This document shows, in pieces, positions 47,486 to 56,655 of a stretch of 64,000 nucleotides of DNA (position 1 is its first letter; every line of letters begins with the position of its first letter). Source of the DNA: Verrucomicrobiales bacterium (GTDB taxonomy: Bacteria; Verrucomicrobiota; Verrucomicrobiia; Limisphaerales; J093); NCBI GenBank assembly GCA_015075445.1, contig JABTUJ010000001.1, positions 231,059 to 295,058 on the forward strand, written 5' to 3'. The notes below the pieces were generated by a model. The model ran no database searches and was not told the DNA's origin. It saw only the letters and a list, made by a program, of their open reading frames with translations. The translations under genes were made by a program, and so were the position numbers.

Positions 47486-48810
47486 ACCCCATCCCGCAAG
47501 TCCGCTCCCTCCTTTCCACCTTCTGCCGGCGCTCCGCGCGACGGCGGGCCCGCTCCGCCGGCCTCTGGCTGGTTGGGGCCTCGCTGAGTCTCACGGCCGT
47601 GGCCGAACTGGTCCCCTCGCCCGTGACCCTCCAACTGGTCAGCCGTGGCGGGATCCTCGAGCTGTCCTGGCCCACGCACTCCGTCATCACCAACACCGGC
47701 CGCACCCCGATCTACCCGGGCTACGTGCTCCAGGCCAGCACCGACCTCGCCTACTGGTGGGACACGTTCGTTGTGGTCCCGCCCCGGGTGGGCGGCCCGG
47801 CGTCCCTGGTGCAGACCAACTTCGCACCCATCCCGGTCCTGCCGAACCTCTTCCTGCGGGTGCGCAGCGAGCTCAACCTCGCCGGCGCCGACCTGTCGAA
47901 CGGCGACTTCAGGGATGTGGACTTCAGCGGCATGAACCTGACGGGCACCCGCTTTCACCGCGCCCAGTTGGGCAACGCTCGCTTCGACCGCGCCACGTTA
48001 GATCTCGCTGAGCTGACCGAGGTGCAGGCCCCGGGCGCGACCTTCGAGAACGCCCGGGCCGACGGGCTCGTGGCCACTGGTGGCGACTTCAGCAACACCA
48101 CCTGGAAGGGCGTGGTCCTGGACGCCGTCGACTTCGAGAGTGCTCGCCTGAGCGGGGTGGATCTCTCGGGCCTGAGTCTCGTGCGCACCAAGCTGAACCG
48201 CGCGCAGCTCAGCGGGGCCGTCTTGAATGGCGCCGATCTCAGCTATGCCGAGCTGGATGGTGCCGTCGCCACGGACGCCTCCTTCCGGGACATCCGGGCG
48301 TCCTACCTCCAGGCCACCGATGGCGATTTCCGCCGCAGCTTCTGGGATCGGGCCCAGTTGGACAGCGCCCGGCTGGACGACTCGGACTTCGAGCAGGCGG
48401 ACTTCAACGCCGCCCGCTTGACCGGGGCCACCGCGCAACGGACACGTTTCCACAACGCCTACTTCAACGACACGGTCATGAACAACGCGCTGTGTGTCGG
48501 GGCAGACTTTAGCGAGGCCACCTTCACCGACGCCCAGGTCGGCGCGACCTCGTTCCGCAATGCCAAGATGCATAGCGTCGACTTCGACGGCACCGACGGC
48601 GAGGAGGCCGACTTCTATGGCGCTGTCCTCACCGACTCCGTGTTCCAGGAATGTGACTTTTCCCTGGCCGATTTCCGCACGGCGAACCTCTCGGGCTCTG
48701 AGATGGAACGGTCCGATTTCCGTTTCTGCGATTTCCGCGGGGCTAACCTCAACGACGTGTCCGCCTGGTTCTGCGACTTCACCGGGGCCCAGTTCTGGGG
48801 TGCGCCGTGA
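47482..48810 (+). CDS. Exported pentapeptide-repeat protein
   Basis: 442 residues from ATG 47482, overlapping glgP by four bases. A signal-like segment at about 25-42 is followed by a beta domain (LVSRGGILELSWPTHS, YPGYVLQASTDLAYWWD) resembling the Fn3-like modules of exported Verrucomicrobia proteins. From about 140 to the end there are continuous pentapeptide repeats (LAGADLSNGDFRDVDFSGMN and so on), giving a right-handed quadrilateral beta-helix of about 60 units. The role is unknown. Export makes a gyrase-inhibitor role unlikely. The coupling with glgP is curious. Confidence 0.85.
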
Positions 48811-48877
48811 CCCGCAGGCAGTCGGGGGATCGCCAGGCACGCCCCCGGGACCACTCGCGGTTTCGGAAGGCACGGAC

Positions 48878-48984
48878 GAAAAGCGGCGGTCAACCGCACG
48901 CACTCCAGACGCTGTCGCGAACGCCCCACCACCCGGCCGGCGCGCAGCGTTTGGAGTGCGCCGACTTCCAGCGGCGCTTTTCGT
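48878..48984. repeat. Family C palindromic repeat, intergenic copy
   Basis: Same 107-bp imperfect palindrome as 7947-8053, with ends AAAGCGGCGGTCAACCGCAC and CCAGCGGCGCTTTT. It occupies the middle of the 253-bp gap between the pentapeptide gene and the prepilin gene; nothing else is seen in that gap. Confidence 0.88.
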
Positions 48985-49063
48985 TCACTCGCCCCCCGCC
49001 CCCCGCGACTCTCTGCGTTGAATCGTCTCCGGCGGACGAGCCCGTGAAGCTGCCCCCGCGGGG

Positions 49064-49801
49064 CTACTTCAGGTCCTCGCCGGCGAGGCCTCCGATGGTC
49101 CAGTCGAGGTTGTAGATGGGCGTGTTGCCGTCGCGGAACGGCGCGTTGAGCCGGTCGTAGAGGGCCATTTCGGTGTGCCCGTCCACGAAGAGGAGCACCA
49201 TGCCTTTCGGGCCGTGACCGGCAGTGCTGGTGTTCTTGCGGATGTCATTCCACGTGCCGGCGGAGCTGGCGAAACAGGGCGAGATGGCCTTCTTGGTGGG
49301 GAAACGCACCTCGGGCACCTTCCGGACCTTCAGGGTGGCGTTGTCGTCGGTGCGGTAGAACGTCACGTAGTAGTAGTACGAGCACGGGAAGAGCAGTTCG
49401 TTCGTGCGGATCGTCGAATTCGCGATCGCCCACTCGAAGTTGAAGCCGCGACCGCGGTCCGCCGGGCAGAGGTAGAAGGCGCGGCCGTTGGTGCTGAGGT
49501 ACGGGTCGAACAACCGGAGCAGGTCCACAAAGCCCATCTGCGGCCAGTCGCGGCCGGAGTAAGGGAACCGGTCATGGTGATCGCCCGTGTACATGGCGAA
49601 GGTGAGGCCGATCTGTCGCAGGTTCGAAAGGCACCGGACCGTCTGCCCCTTCAGCTTCGCCTTGCTCAGCGCCGGCAACAACATGCCCGCCAGGATGGCA
49701 ATGATGGCGATGACCACCAGCAACTCGATGAGGGTGAAGGCGGCGCCGCGGCGCGCCGGCCGGCTGCGGGCCGAGGCCCAGAAGGAAGACATGGGACTCA
49801 T
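49064..49801 (-). CDS. Prepilin-type N-terminal cleavage/methylation protein (DUF1559-like)
   Basis: 245 residues. After a short basic leader comes [20 protein letters not shown], the type IV prepilin/pseudopilin signature, cleaved by PilD before the Phe, then [20 protein letters not shown]. The C-terminal domain contains [18 protein letters not shown], close to the H-X9-DG motif of the large Planctomycetes/Verrucomicrobia prepilin family. These proteins are thought to be secreted or surface-attached, not pilus subunits proper. Single gene, with no secretion operon nearby. Confidence 0.92.
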   Translation of the reverse strand: MSPMSSFWASARSRPARRGAAFTLIELLVVIAIIAILAGMLLPALSKAKLKGQTVRCLSNLRQIGLTFAMYTGDHHDRFPYSGRDWPQMGFVDLLRLFDPYLSTNGRAFYLCPADRGRGFNFEWAIANSTIRTNELLFPCSYYYYVTFYRTDDNATLKVRKVPEVRFPTKKAISPCFASSAGTWNDIRKNTSTAGHGPKGMVLLFVDGHTEMALYDRLNAPFRDGNTPIYNLDWTIGGLAGEDLK

Positions 49802-50155
49802 GGATTCAAGGTGTTCACGGTGTCGCCAAAGAGATTAAGGCCGAACCTTCAACGCGGCCAGCCGGGAGTTTCCCGGACTTTCTGACTGCCCTTCCCGGTC
49901 ACCAGCCCGTGAGGGATGGCGGAAGTAACTTTCGTTGCCTTGGTTACCTTCTGTGGGTAACGCAGACATTCAACCGAGCCTGCTTGTCGAACCCGGATCC
50001 CGCCCGAGACCGCGACCGACGGCAGGCGCCGACCTGAGGAGGCGAAGGGGCGTTGCCCCGGCCCACAACGCCTCCTCACGTCGGCGCCTACAGAAGGGAG
50101 ATACCCGGACCAAGCCCGGCTTGACGGCGTGCCGCGGATCCGGGTCCATCCGGGT
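49802..50155. other. Intergenic region between divergent prepilin and ggt genes
   Basis: 354 bp. It contains the family D element at 50021-50091 and, around 49925-49965, a pyrimidine/purine-biased stretch with GGTTACCTTCTGTGGGTAAC, an imperfect inverted repeat. No gene is supported. Promoters of both flanking genes must lie here but are not clear to me. Confidence 0.6.
50021..50091. repeat. Family D REP-like inverted element
   Basis: Left arm 50021-50043 and right arm 50070-50091 pair over about 21 bases around a GC-rich loop containing GGGGCGTTGCCCCGGCCCAC. Related copies lie at 12970 and 22033-22138. Confidence 0.9.
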
Positions 50156-51901
50156 ATGTCATGCACTCCCGTGGCTGGCCCGCCAAAACCCGATGGAACC
50201 CGGTCCTCCTTCGCGACGCTCCGCCGGTTGAGGCCCGTCGGCTTGCTGCTGCCGGCGTGGCTGGTCGCCGCCCAAGCGAGCGAGCTGGTCCGGGCGCATC
50301 GCGGCATGGTGGCTTCCGAGTCGGCCTTGGCGACGCAGGTGGGGGTGCAGGTGCTGCAGGAAGGCGGCACGGCGGTGGATGCGGCGGTGGCCACGGCGTT
50401 CGCGCTGGCGGTCACTTGTCCCGCGGCGGGCAACCTGGGCGGCGGCGGGTTCCTGCTGCATCGCGCCGCGTCGGGGAAGGCCGTGGCCTACGATTTCCGC
50501 GAAGTTGCCCCCGCGGCGGCCGATGCCTGGATGTTCGTGACCAACGGGGCGTATGACGTCACCCGACACCATCACAGTCACCGCGCCGTCGGGGTGCCCG
50601 GCACCGTGGCAGGGCTGCACCTGGCCTGGCGCGATCACGGCCGTCTCCCTTGGCGGCGGTTGGTCGAGCCGGCGATCAAGCTGGCCGCGACCGGCTTCCC
50701 GGTGAGCGAGGAGCTGGCGCGGTCGCTGACCGATGCCTTGCCGAAACTGCGGCGCTCGACTGCCGCCTACCAGCAGTTCACGCGGTCCGGCATCCCGTAT
50801 GCACCGGGGGAGATCCTCCAGCAACCGGATCTTGCCGCCACCCTCGAACGGATCGCCCGTCGCGGGCCCGCGGGGTTCTATCGAGGCGAGGTGGCGCAGC
50901 GCCTCGCCCGCGAAATGACGGCTGGGGACGGGCTCATCACGCAGGCCGATCTCCGCGAGTACCGGGCCCTTCGCCGCGAACCGGTGCGCGGTACGTACCG
51001 CGAGTTCGAGGTGCTCTCGATGCCCCCGCCCAGCTCGGGCGGTACCGTGCTGGTGCTCATGCTCAACCTGCTCGAGGAACTCGACCTCGCCCGGAACGGC
51101 CGTGACTCGGCGGCCACCATCCATCTCGTGGCCGAGGCGATGCGGCTTGGCTTCGCCGAACGGGCCCGTTGGTTGGGCGACCCGGACTTCAACCCCGACT
51201 TGCCGCTCGAACGGTTGCTGTCGAAGGAGCATGCCGCGCGGCTGCGTGCCACGATTCAGCCCGACCGTGCTTCGCCGTCGTCGCTGGCCGCCGTCGCTGG
51301 TGAAGCCGAGAGCCGTCAAACCACCCACCTCTCCGTCGTGGATGCCGCCCGCAATGCCGTGGCGCTGACCTACACCCTCGAGGAGAGCTACGGTTCCGGC
51401 CTCATGGCCCCCGGCACCGGCTTTCTCCTGAACAACGAGATGGGCGATTTCAACCCTGCTCCCGGCCTCACCACCACGAATGGCCTGATCGGCACCGCCC
51501 CCAACCTCGCGGCCCCCCGCAAGCGGATGCTCTCAAGCATGACGCCCACCATCCTCGTGAAGGACCACCAGCCGGTTCTGGTCCTCGGTTCGCCAGGCGG
51601 CCGGACGATCATCAACACCGTCCTCCTCACGATCCTCAACGTGGTCGACTTCGGTCTGGACCTGGAGACGGCCCTCGCCACCCCGCGCTTTCATCACCAG
51701 TGGTTCCCCGACCGGATCCTGTGCGAACGCGGGGCCTTCTCGACCGAGACCATCGCGGCCCTGCGCGCCCTTGGACATCGGCTCGAGGAATACCCCTATC
51801 CCCAGGGCGCCGTGGGGGCGATCCGCGTGGATCCCGGGACTGGCCGGCTGGAAGGGCTGTTTGATCCCCGTGCCCCGGATGGCGCGGCAGCCGGGTGGTG
51901 A
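50156..51901 (+). CDS. ggt: Gamma-glutamyltransferase
   Basis: 581 residues from ATG 50156; GTG 50129 is possible. A signal peptide ends near LVAAQAS. Large-subunit motifs: VRAHRGMVASESALATQVGV, GGTAVDAAVATAFAL and GNLGGGGFLLHR. The autocleavage site precedes Thr389 in RQTTHLSVVDAARNAVALT, aligned with Thr391 of the E. coli enzyme. Later come GSGLMAPGTGFLLNNEMGDF and SSMTPTILVK. The enzyme self-cleaves and then hydrolyses or transfers the gamma-glutamyl group of glutathione and related peptides in the periplasm. It stands alone, divergent from the prepilin gene. Confidence 0.95.
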   Translation: MSCTPVAGPPKPDGTRSSFATLRRLRPVGLLLPAWLVAAQASELVRAHRGMVASESALATQVGVQVLQEGGTAVDAAVATAFALAVTCPAAGNLGGGGFLLHRAASGKAVAYDFREVAPAAADAWMFVTNGAYDVTRHHHSHRAVGVPGTVAGLHLAWRDHGRLPWRRLVEPAIKLAATGFPVSEELARSLTDALPKLRRSTAAYQQFTRSGIPYAPGEILQQPDLAATLERIARRGPAGFYRGEVAQRLAREMTAGDGLITQADLREYRALRREPVRGTYREFEVLSMPPPSSGGTVLVLMLNLLEELDLARNGRDSAATIHLVAEAMRLGFAERARWLGDPDFNPDLPLERLLSKEHAARLRATIQPDRASPSSLAAVAGEAESRQTTHLSVVDAARNAVALTYTLEESYGSGLMAPGTGFLLNNEMGDFNPAPGLTTTNGLIGTAPNLAAPRKRMLSSMTPTILVKDHQPVLVLGSPGGRTIINTVLLTILNVVDFGLDLETALATPRFHHQWFPDRILCERGAFSTETIAALRALGHRLEEYPYPQGAVGAIRVDPGTGRLEGLFDPRAPDGAAAGW

Positions 51902-51953
51902 GAAGCCGCCGGCTCCGCATGGCCCGCCCCATGGGGCCGTGACTCGGTGGAGC

Positions 51954-51988
51954 GAAGGGCGAAGGGCGAAGGGCGAAGGGCGAAGGGC
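51954..51988. repeat. Five tandem copies of a 7-bp unit (family B relative)
   Basis: GAAGGGC repeats at 51954-51988, followed by GAAGTCGAAAGCTCAAGGGA, which resembles the reverse of the 111-bp family B unit. It lies between the ggt stop and the convergent sulfatase stop. A two-unit relative is at about 27597-27612 on the opposite strand. Confidence 0.88.
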
Positions 51989-52000
51989 GAAGTCGAAAGC

Positions 52001-53410
52001 TCAAGGGACATGCGGGGTGGGCATTGGCGCCTGGATGCTCATCCGCCACGACTGCAGACCGTCCAAGAGTTCCTGTGTCCGGGCGGGCTCTTTCGTGGCG
52101 AGGTTGGCCCGTTCGCCCAGGTCAACCTGCAGATCGTAGAGCTCGAGGTGATCGTCTTCGAGGAAGTGCAGGAGCTTCCAGTCGCCGTCGCGGATGACGC
52201 TGACCGGGGTCGTGCGCCACGTGTGCTGGCCCTGGCCCAGGTAACCGGGGAAATGCCAGAACAACGGCGGCCGTGGGGTGGCCTTCGGTTGTCCGAGCAG
52301 GAGATCGAGATAGCTGTGGCCATCGAGCGGATGGTCAGCCGGCGGGCTCGCCCCCGCCACTTCGAGCAACGTCGGGTAAAGGTCGACGCTGGTGATGGGT
52401 TCATCACAGCGGGCGCCGGCCGCGATGGTTCCCGGCCAGCGAAACAGGTACGGCACGCGGATGCCGCCTTCGTACAGGCTGCCCTTCCCGCTCCGGAGCG
52501 GGGCGTTGTCCGTGATGCCGTTCCCGCCCTCGAGGCCTTCACGCTGATACCCGCCCACCCCGCCGTTGTCGCTGGTGAAGATGACCAGCGTGTGGCGGGA
52601 CAGTTGCCCTTCGTCCAGGGCCGCGAGCACGCGGCCGACGCTTTCATCCACGCTGGCCACCATGGCGGCATAGACGGGATCCGCGTGACCCGGCGCGGGC
52701 GCGCGGTCCCGGAAGCGGGCGACCTGTTCCGGCTTGGCCTGGTAGGGCGAATGGACAGCGAAATGATGCAGGCAGAGGAAGAACGGCTGGCGGCGATGAC
52801 GGCCGATGAAGTCGAGCGCCCTTTCGGTCAACCAGTCAGCGAGGTAGGCGTCAGCGGGCGGGTTGGCGGGCGGCACGGTGGTGAAGTCAAAGTGCCGGCC
52901 CATGCTCACCATCGCCTCGTCGAAGCCGCGCTGGGCCGGATGATGGGCCGGATCCTGGCCGAGGTGCCACTTGCCGAAGAGTCCGGTTCGATACCCTGCG
53001 CGCTGGAGTGCCTGGGCGATGGTGAGCTTCTCGAGGGGCAGTTGCTCGACATTGTCCACCGGTCGCAGCGGCCGGCGGCGCCAGTTGAACCGGTCGATAT
53101 GGCCCACGGTGTAGATGCCGGTGCGCGGCCCGTACTGGCCGGTGATGAGGGCTGCGCGAGTGGGCTGGCAGTTGGGACCGCTGGTGTAGCCGCTGGTGAA
53201 ACGCATGCCCTCCGCGGCCATCCGATCCAGGGCTGGCGTCTCATAGTAGCGGCTGCCGTAGCACGCGAGGTCCGTGTAGCCCAGGTCGTCGGCCAGGATG
53301 AAGACGATGTTCGGGGATGAAGCCATGGCCCCCAAACCCGCCAGCAGCACGGCGATGAAGCTCAGGACCCAAGACCAATCCCAGGCCCGGCGGAGGGGGG
53401 AACGGCTCAT
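52001..53410 (-). CDS. Sulfatase, Cys-type (formylglycine)
   Basis: 469 residues. A signal peptide with core SWVLSFIAVLLAGLGAMA is followed by PNIVFILADDLGYTDLACYG. The modification motif is CQPTRAALITG with Cys81. GKWHLGQDPAHHPAQRGFD, LCLHHFAVHSPY and TSDNGGVGG complete the metal and sulfate site. It is of the single-domain type typical of the many polysaccharide sulfatases in marine and soil Verrucomicrobia and Planctomycetes. The substrate is unknown. It is distinct from the 823-residue arylsulfatase at 23966. Confidence 0.94.
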   Translation of the reverse strand: MSRSPLRRAWDWSWVLSFIAVLLAGLGAMASSPNIVFILADDLGYTDLACYGSRYYETPALDRMAAEGMRFTSGYTSGPNCQPTRAALITGQYGPRTGIYTVGHIDRFNWRRRPLRPVDNVEQLPLEKLTIAQALQRAGYRTGLFGKWHLGQDPAHHPAQRGFDEAMVSMGRHFDFTTVPPANPPADAYLADWLTERALDFIGRHRRQPFFLCLHHFAVHSPYQAKPEQVARFRDRAPAPGHADPVYAAMVASVDESVGRVLAALDEGQLSRHTLVIFTSDNGGVGGYQREGLEGGNGITDNAPLRSGKGSLYEGGIRVPYLFRWPGTIAAGARCDEPITSVDLYPTLLEVAGASPPADHPLDGHSYLDLLLGQPKATPRPPLFWHFPGYLGQGQHTWRTTPVSVIRDGDWKLLHFLEDDHLELYDLQVDLGERANLATKEPARTQELLDGLQSWRMSIQAPMPTPHVP

Positions 53411-53508
53411 GCCGGGATCAAGTCAAACCCCCACCCACCCGTCAAGCGCGTCGGGGGGCTTTCCGAGCAACGAGCAACAGGGAGATGCGCCGCGTCCCCG
53501 GTGGAGGT

Positions 53509-53569
53509 GCTCAGGGGCCATCAACCGCAGGAGGTGCAGGCTGGAAGCCCGCACCACAGACTCACGGAG
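53509..53569. repeat. Family A interspersed repeat, single copy
   Basis: Reverse complement of the unit seen at 2735-2885, with TGCAGGCTGGAAGCCCGCAC intact. It lies in the 206-bp gap between the sulfatase start and the ABC-2 permease stop; nothing else is evident in that gap. Confidence 0.88.
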
Positions 53570-53616
53570 AGCGGCCGACGATTTCGCGCCCTTTCGCCAC
53601 TTTCGCGGGCAACATC

Positions 53617-55266
53617 TCAACCCGCTCGCCTTGCCCCATCCCCCTCCGCCACGCGCCGTCGCAGATCACCCATCAACCACGCGCGGCTGCGGCCCACGAG
53701 CCAGAAGTCATACACCAGACAGCCCAGTACCCACAGTAGAAATACCACCGCTGCGTCCGCCGCACGCTGATGAACCGCCGCGAGGAAGGCGACCCCAAAG
53801 GCCAGCCACGGAATCACCATGACCCAGCCGAACGCCCGCGCCGCCGCCTTCACCTGACTCGGCGCCCGGAGCGCCTCACGCAGGCCGAGCCAGCGGAGCG
53901 CGGGGAAATCCGCCAACGTGAGCACGGCCCCGCCGGCGAAGAAGACGAGAAAGATCTGCAACGTGCCCCCTTGCATGCGCAGTTGTCGCGGGAACAGAGC
54001 GATCATGAGCAGCAGCGCCGCATTCATCGCCAGCAAGGTCAGCCAGGCGCGCCGGAACGCCGTGCGCAGCGCGTCGAGTTGCGCCGCGATCACCTCCTCG
54101 GCACTCACCGGGGTCACCAGCAACAGCTCGAACGCGCCGCTGCGCCGGTCCTCCGACCAGCGCCGGGTGGCTGCCAGGCCCAGTTGGGTCCGCGTGATCA
54201 CGTGGAGAACCCAGGCCGTGCCAAAGGCTGCGCTGAAGCCCGATTCCCAATGGCGGGTGGCCACCGACACCCACAACATGACCCCAAAGAACAGCACCGC
54301 GGTCCACCGGAAAAGTCGTGGCAGCCAACCCTCCTCCAGCCCCTGCGCGGCCCACCACCGGCACGGGAAAAGGTCCCTCCTGCCCCACCACCGCTGACCC
54401 CGTTGTCCCGTGGGTTCCGACCCTGCCTCAGGCGCGGGCACCGCCACGTGAGCGCTGCTCCGCCGGGCGCCCGCCTCGGCTCGTCGCCACAACGCCGGCA
54501 AGAGCCACCCAGCCAGTCCGACCATTCCAACGCCCAGCCCGAAGCCGGCCCCCATGCCCCCCCAGTACAGCGCGCCCCCCGGAGCTGACCCGCGATTTCC
54601 CGGCCGCCCGTAAAAGGCTTCGAAGGCTTGCACCACCAGCGTGAGCGGTGACAACGCGGCGCCGGCATCCGGAAGAAAGCCCTGGTTGAAGAACATGCCC
54701 CTCACCAGCGCCGGTGCCCAGGGCAGGAAGGTCAGGAACAACAGGCTCGTGGCCGTCCCGACCACCGCCGTCCGTGCTTCCCGACACACCGTGGACCAGA
54801 GCAGCCCACACGCCAGCGAGATCAGCAGCGTGACCAGCAACGCCAGCAGCAGCCGCACGGCTTCGGTCCACCTTACCCCCCCGTGCAGCAGCGGCAGGAA
54901 CAGCACCGGCAGAATTCCCAGCCAGGCCCAGCCCACCTGCAGCGCGTGCGATCCCATCTTGCCCAGCAGGATTTCCCAGCCGCGCAACGGCGTCAGGAAC
55001 AGCAGCCCCAGCGTCCCTTCCCGCTTCTCCACGCTCACGCTGTCCGCGGTGAGATAAGGGCCCGCTGCCAGACTCAAGGCCAGGCCGCTCCCGGCGAGGC
55101 AGGCCAGGATCGCCTGGCCCCGGTCCTGCGGCGCCAGGCCTGGCAGCAGCCACCCGAACCCGCACGCCGCCAAGCCACCCCCGGCGTAGGCCAGACGCAG
55201 CCCCCACGTCGCCGGGTGCCGCGACGCCGCCTTCAGTTCGCGCAGAATGACCGCCTGCAGGTTCAC
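53617..55266 (-). CDS. ABC-2 type membrane permease without adjacent ATPase
   Basis: 549 residues from GTG 55266 (VNLQAVILRELKAASRHPAT); the frame is open 19 codons further but without better support. There are about 10-12 hydrophobic segments. The N-terminal half has SVSVEKREGTLGLLFLTPLRG and WEILLGKMGSHALQ, the coupling-helix region typical of ABC-2 permeases. A second similar site, RRWSEDRRSGAFELLLVTPV and AEEVIAAQLDALR, lies in the C-terminal half, so two permease units appear fused. No ABC ATPase gene is present on either side. Confidence 0.82.
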   Translation of the reverse strand: MNLQAVILRELKAASRHPATWGLRLAYAGGGLAACGFGWLLPGLAPQDRGQAILACLAGSGLALSLAAGPYLTADSVSVEKREGTLGLLFLTPLRGWEILLGKMGSHALQVGWAWLGILPVLFLPLLHGGVRWTEAVRLLLALLVTLLISLACGLLWSTVCREARTAVVGTATSLLFLTFLPWAPALVRGMFFNQGFLPDAGAALSPLTLVVQAFEAFYGRPGNRGSAPGGALYWGGMGAGFGLGVGMVGLAGWLLPALWRRAEAGARRSSAHVAVPAPEAGSEPTGQRGQRWWGRRDLFPCRWWAAQGLEEGWLPRLFRWTAVLFFGVMLWVSVATRHWESGFSAAFGTAWVLHVITRTQLGLAATRRWSEDRRSGAFELLLVTPVSAEEVIAAQLDALRTAFRRAWLTLLAMNAALLLMIALFPRQLRMQGGTLQIFLVFFAGGAVLTLADFPALRWLGLREALRAPSQVKAAARAFGWVMVIPWLAFGVAFLAAVHQRAADAAVVFLLWVLGCLVYDFWLVGRSRAWLMGDLRRRVAEGDGARRAG

Positions 55267-55403
55267 CGTGTGCTTGCCTCGCAGCGTGAGGAAACCCGGT
55301 GCGGGAGGCAAGCCGTGGCCCACCCCACGTAGCGTTTCCCATTTTGGCCGAATCCCCCCAAGCCGGGTGGGGCACCCGGGCGGAAACCTGGCGCACCTGC
55401 GCT

Positions 55404-55525
55404 CCTGTAGGCCGGGTGCCCTCCTGTAGGCCGGGTGCCTTCCTGTAGGCCGGGTGCCTTCCTGTAGGCCGGGTGCGTTCCTGTAGGCCGGGTGCGTTCC
55501 TGTAGGCCGGGTGCCCTCACCCGGC
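55404..55525. repeat. Six tandem copies of a 19-bp unit ending in a hairpin (family F relative)
   Basis: The unit CCTGTAGGCCGGGTGCCNT starts at 55404, 55423, 55442, 55461, 55480 and 55499. The last copy runs into CACCCGGC, forming GCCGGGTG-CCCT-CACCCGGC at 55506-55525. The rest of the gap 55267-55682 shows no gene. There are no spacers, so it is not CRISPR. Confidence 0.93.
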
Positions 55526-55682
55526 GATGCCCCCGGGCCTCATGAGAAATGCTGACACCCACGGCCTCCTCCGGCGGCGGTGCGGATGGTATTTCTGCGC
55601 CGCTTTCCCGTTTGACGCTCCCGGCGGTTTGCGTTGAACTCACTCGCAGATTCCGAAGTTCAGCCATCACGCCTTACCTCGT

Positions 55683-56591
55683 ATGACAACCAAGTTCTCC
55701 CGTCGTTCCGCCCTCAAGTCGGTCGCTGGCGCCGCGGTGGCCGGCAGCGTTGCGCATTCCCTGGCCGCCCGCCTCGAGGCCGCCGAAACCGCGGGCGGCG
55801 CGGGACTTAAAGGCCGCATCCACCATTCGGTCTGCAAGTGGTGCTACGGCAAGATCCCCCTCGAGACCTTCTGCCAGGCCGCCCGCGAAATCGGCCTCCG
55901 ATCCGTCGAACTCCTCACCGTGGAAGATTTCCCCACGCTCAAGAAGTACGACCTCGTCTGCGCCATGGTCAGCGGCGTCCCGGGCGGCATCTCGAGCGGC
56001 CTCAACCGCCTCGAGAACCACGACCGCATCGTCGCCTTCTACGAGAAGACCGCGCCCCTCGTGGCGGCCGCCGGCTACCGCAACATCATCTGCTTCTCCG
56101 GCGACCGAAAAGGCATGTCGGACGAGCAGGGACTCGAGAACTGCGCGGCCGGCCTCAAACGCATCGCGCCCATCTGCGAGAAGCACGGGGTCGTCGCGGT
56201 CATGGAGTTGCTCAACAGCAAGATCGATCACGCAGATTACATGTGCGATCGCACCGCCTGGGGCGTGGCGCTCTGCCAGCGGGTCGGTTCGGAGCACTTC
56301 AAGCTCCTCTACGACATCTATCACATGCAGATCATGGAGGGGGACGTCATCCGCACGATCAAAGGCGACGCCGCCAAGGGCATCCCCGCCGCGGCGCCTT
56401 TCATCGCGCATTACCACACCGGCGGCGTGCCCGGTCGCAACGAGATCGACGAGACCCAGGAGCTCTACTACCCGGCCATCATGAAGGCCATCGTCGATAC
56501 CGGCTTCCAGGGGTTCGTGGCCCAGGAGTTCATCCCCAAGCGCGACCCGCTCACCTCCCTCCGCCAGGGCGTCCACATCTGCGACGTGTAG
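55683..56591 (+). CDS. Tat-exported sugar phosphate isomerase/epimerase-like protein (hydroxypyruvate isomerase type)
   Basis: 302 residues. The N-terminus has a twin-arginine signal (SRRSALKSVAGAAVAGS, Arg7-Arg8). The mature TIM barrel shows HHSVCKWCYGKIPLETFCQA, ENHDRIVAFYEKTAPLVAAA, VVAVMELLNSKIDHADYMC, LLYDIYHMQIMEGDVI, FIAHYHTGGVPGRNEID and FQGFVAQEFIPK, the metal-binding Glu/Asp/His/Glu set of the Hyi branch of the AP-endonuclease-2 superfamily. Export through Tat implies a periplasmic role in sugar-acid metabolism; the real substrate is unknown. Such exported forms are common in Verrucomicrobiota and Planctomycetota. Confidence 0.92.
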   Translation: MTTKFSRRSALKSVAGAAVAGSVAHSLAARLEAAETAGGAGLKGRIHHSVCKWCYGKIPLETFCQAAREIGLRSVELLTVEDFPTLKKYDLVCAMVSGVPGGISSGLNRLENHDRIVAFYEKTAPLVAAAGYRNIICFSGDRKGMSDEQGLENCAAGLKRIAPICEKHGVVAVMELLNSKIDHADYMCDRTAWGVALCQRVGSEHFKLLYDIYHMQIMEGDVIRTIKGDAAKGIPAAAPFIAHYHTGGVPGRNEIDETQELYYPAIMKAIVDTGFQGFVAQEFIPKRDPLTSLRQGVHICDV

Positions 56592-56655
56592 CAGGCGAGC
56601 GCAGGGTCCCTCCCGTCGAGCCCACGCATCGAGCGCGGCGGAACCGCACGCACCC

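Noticed and set aside
49925-49965. Structured RNA or small gene around the GGTTACC inverted repeat before the prepilin gene.
   Set aside because: The stem is short and imperfect and no reading frame or known motif supports it.
55404-55517. Possible CRISPR array from regular 19-bp repeats.
   Set aside because: The units are directly adjacent with no spacers, the repeat is too short and no cas genes are present.
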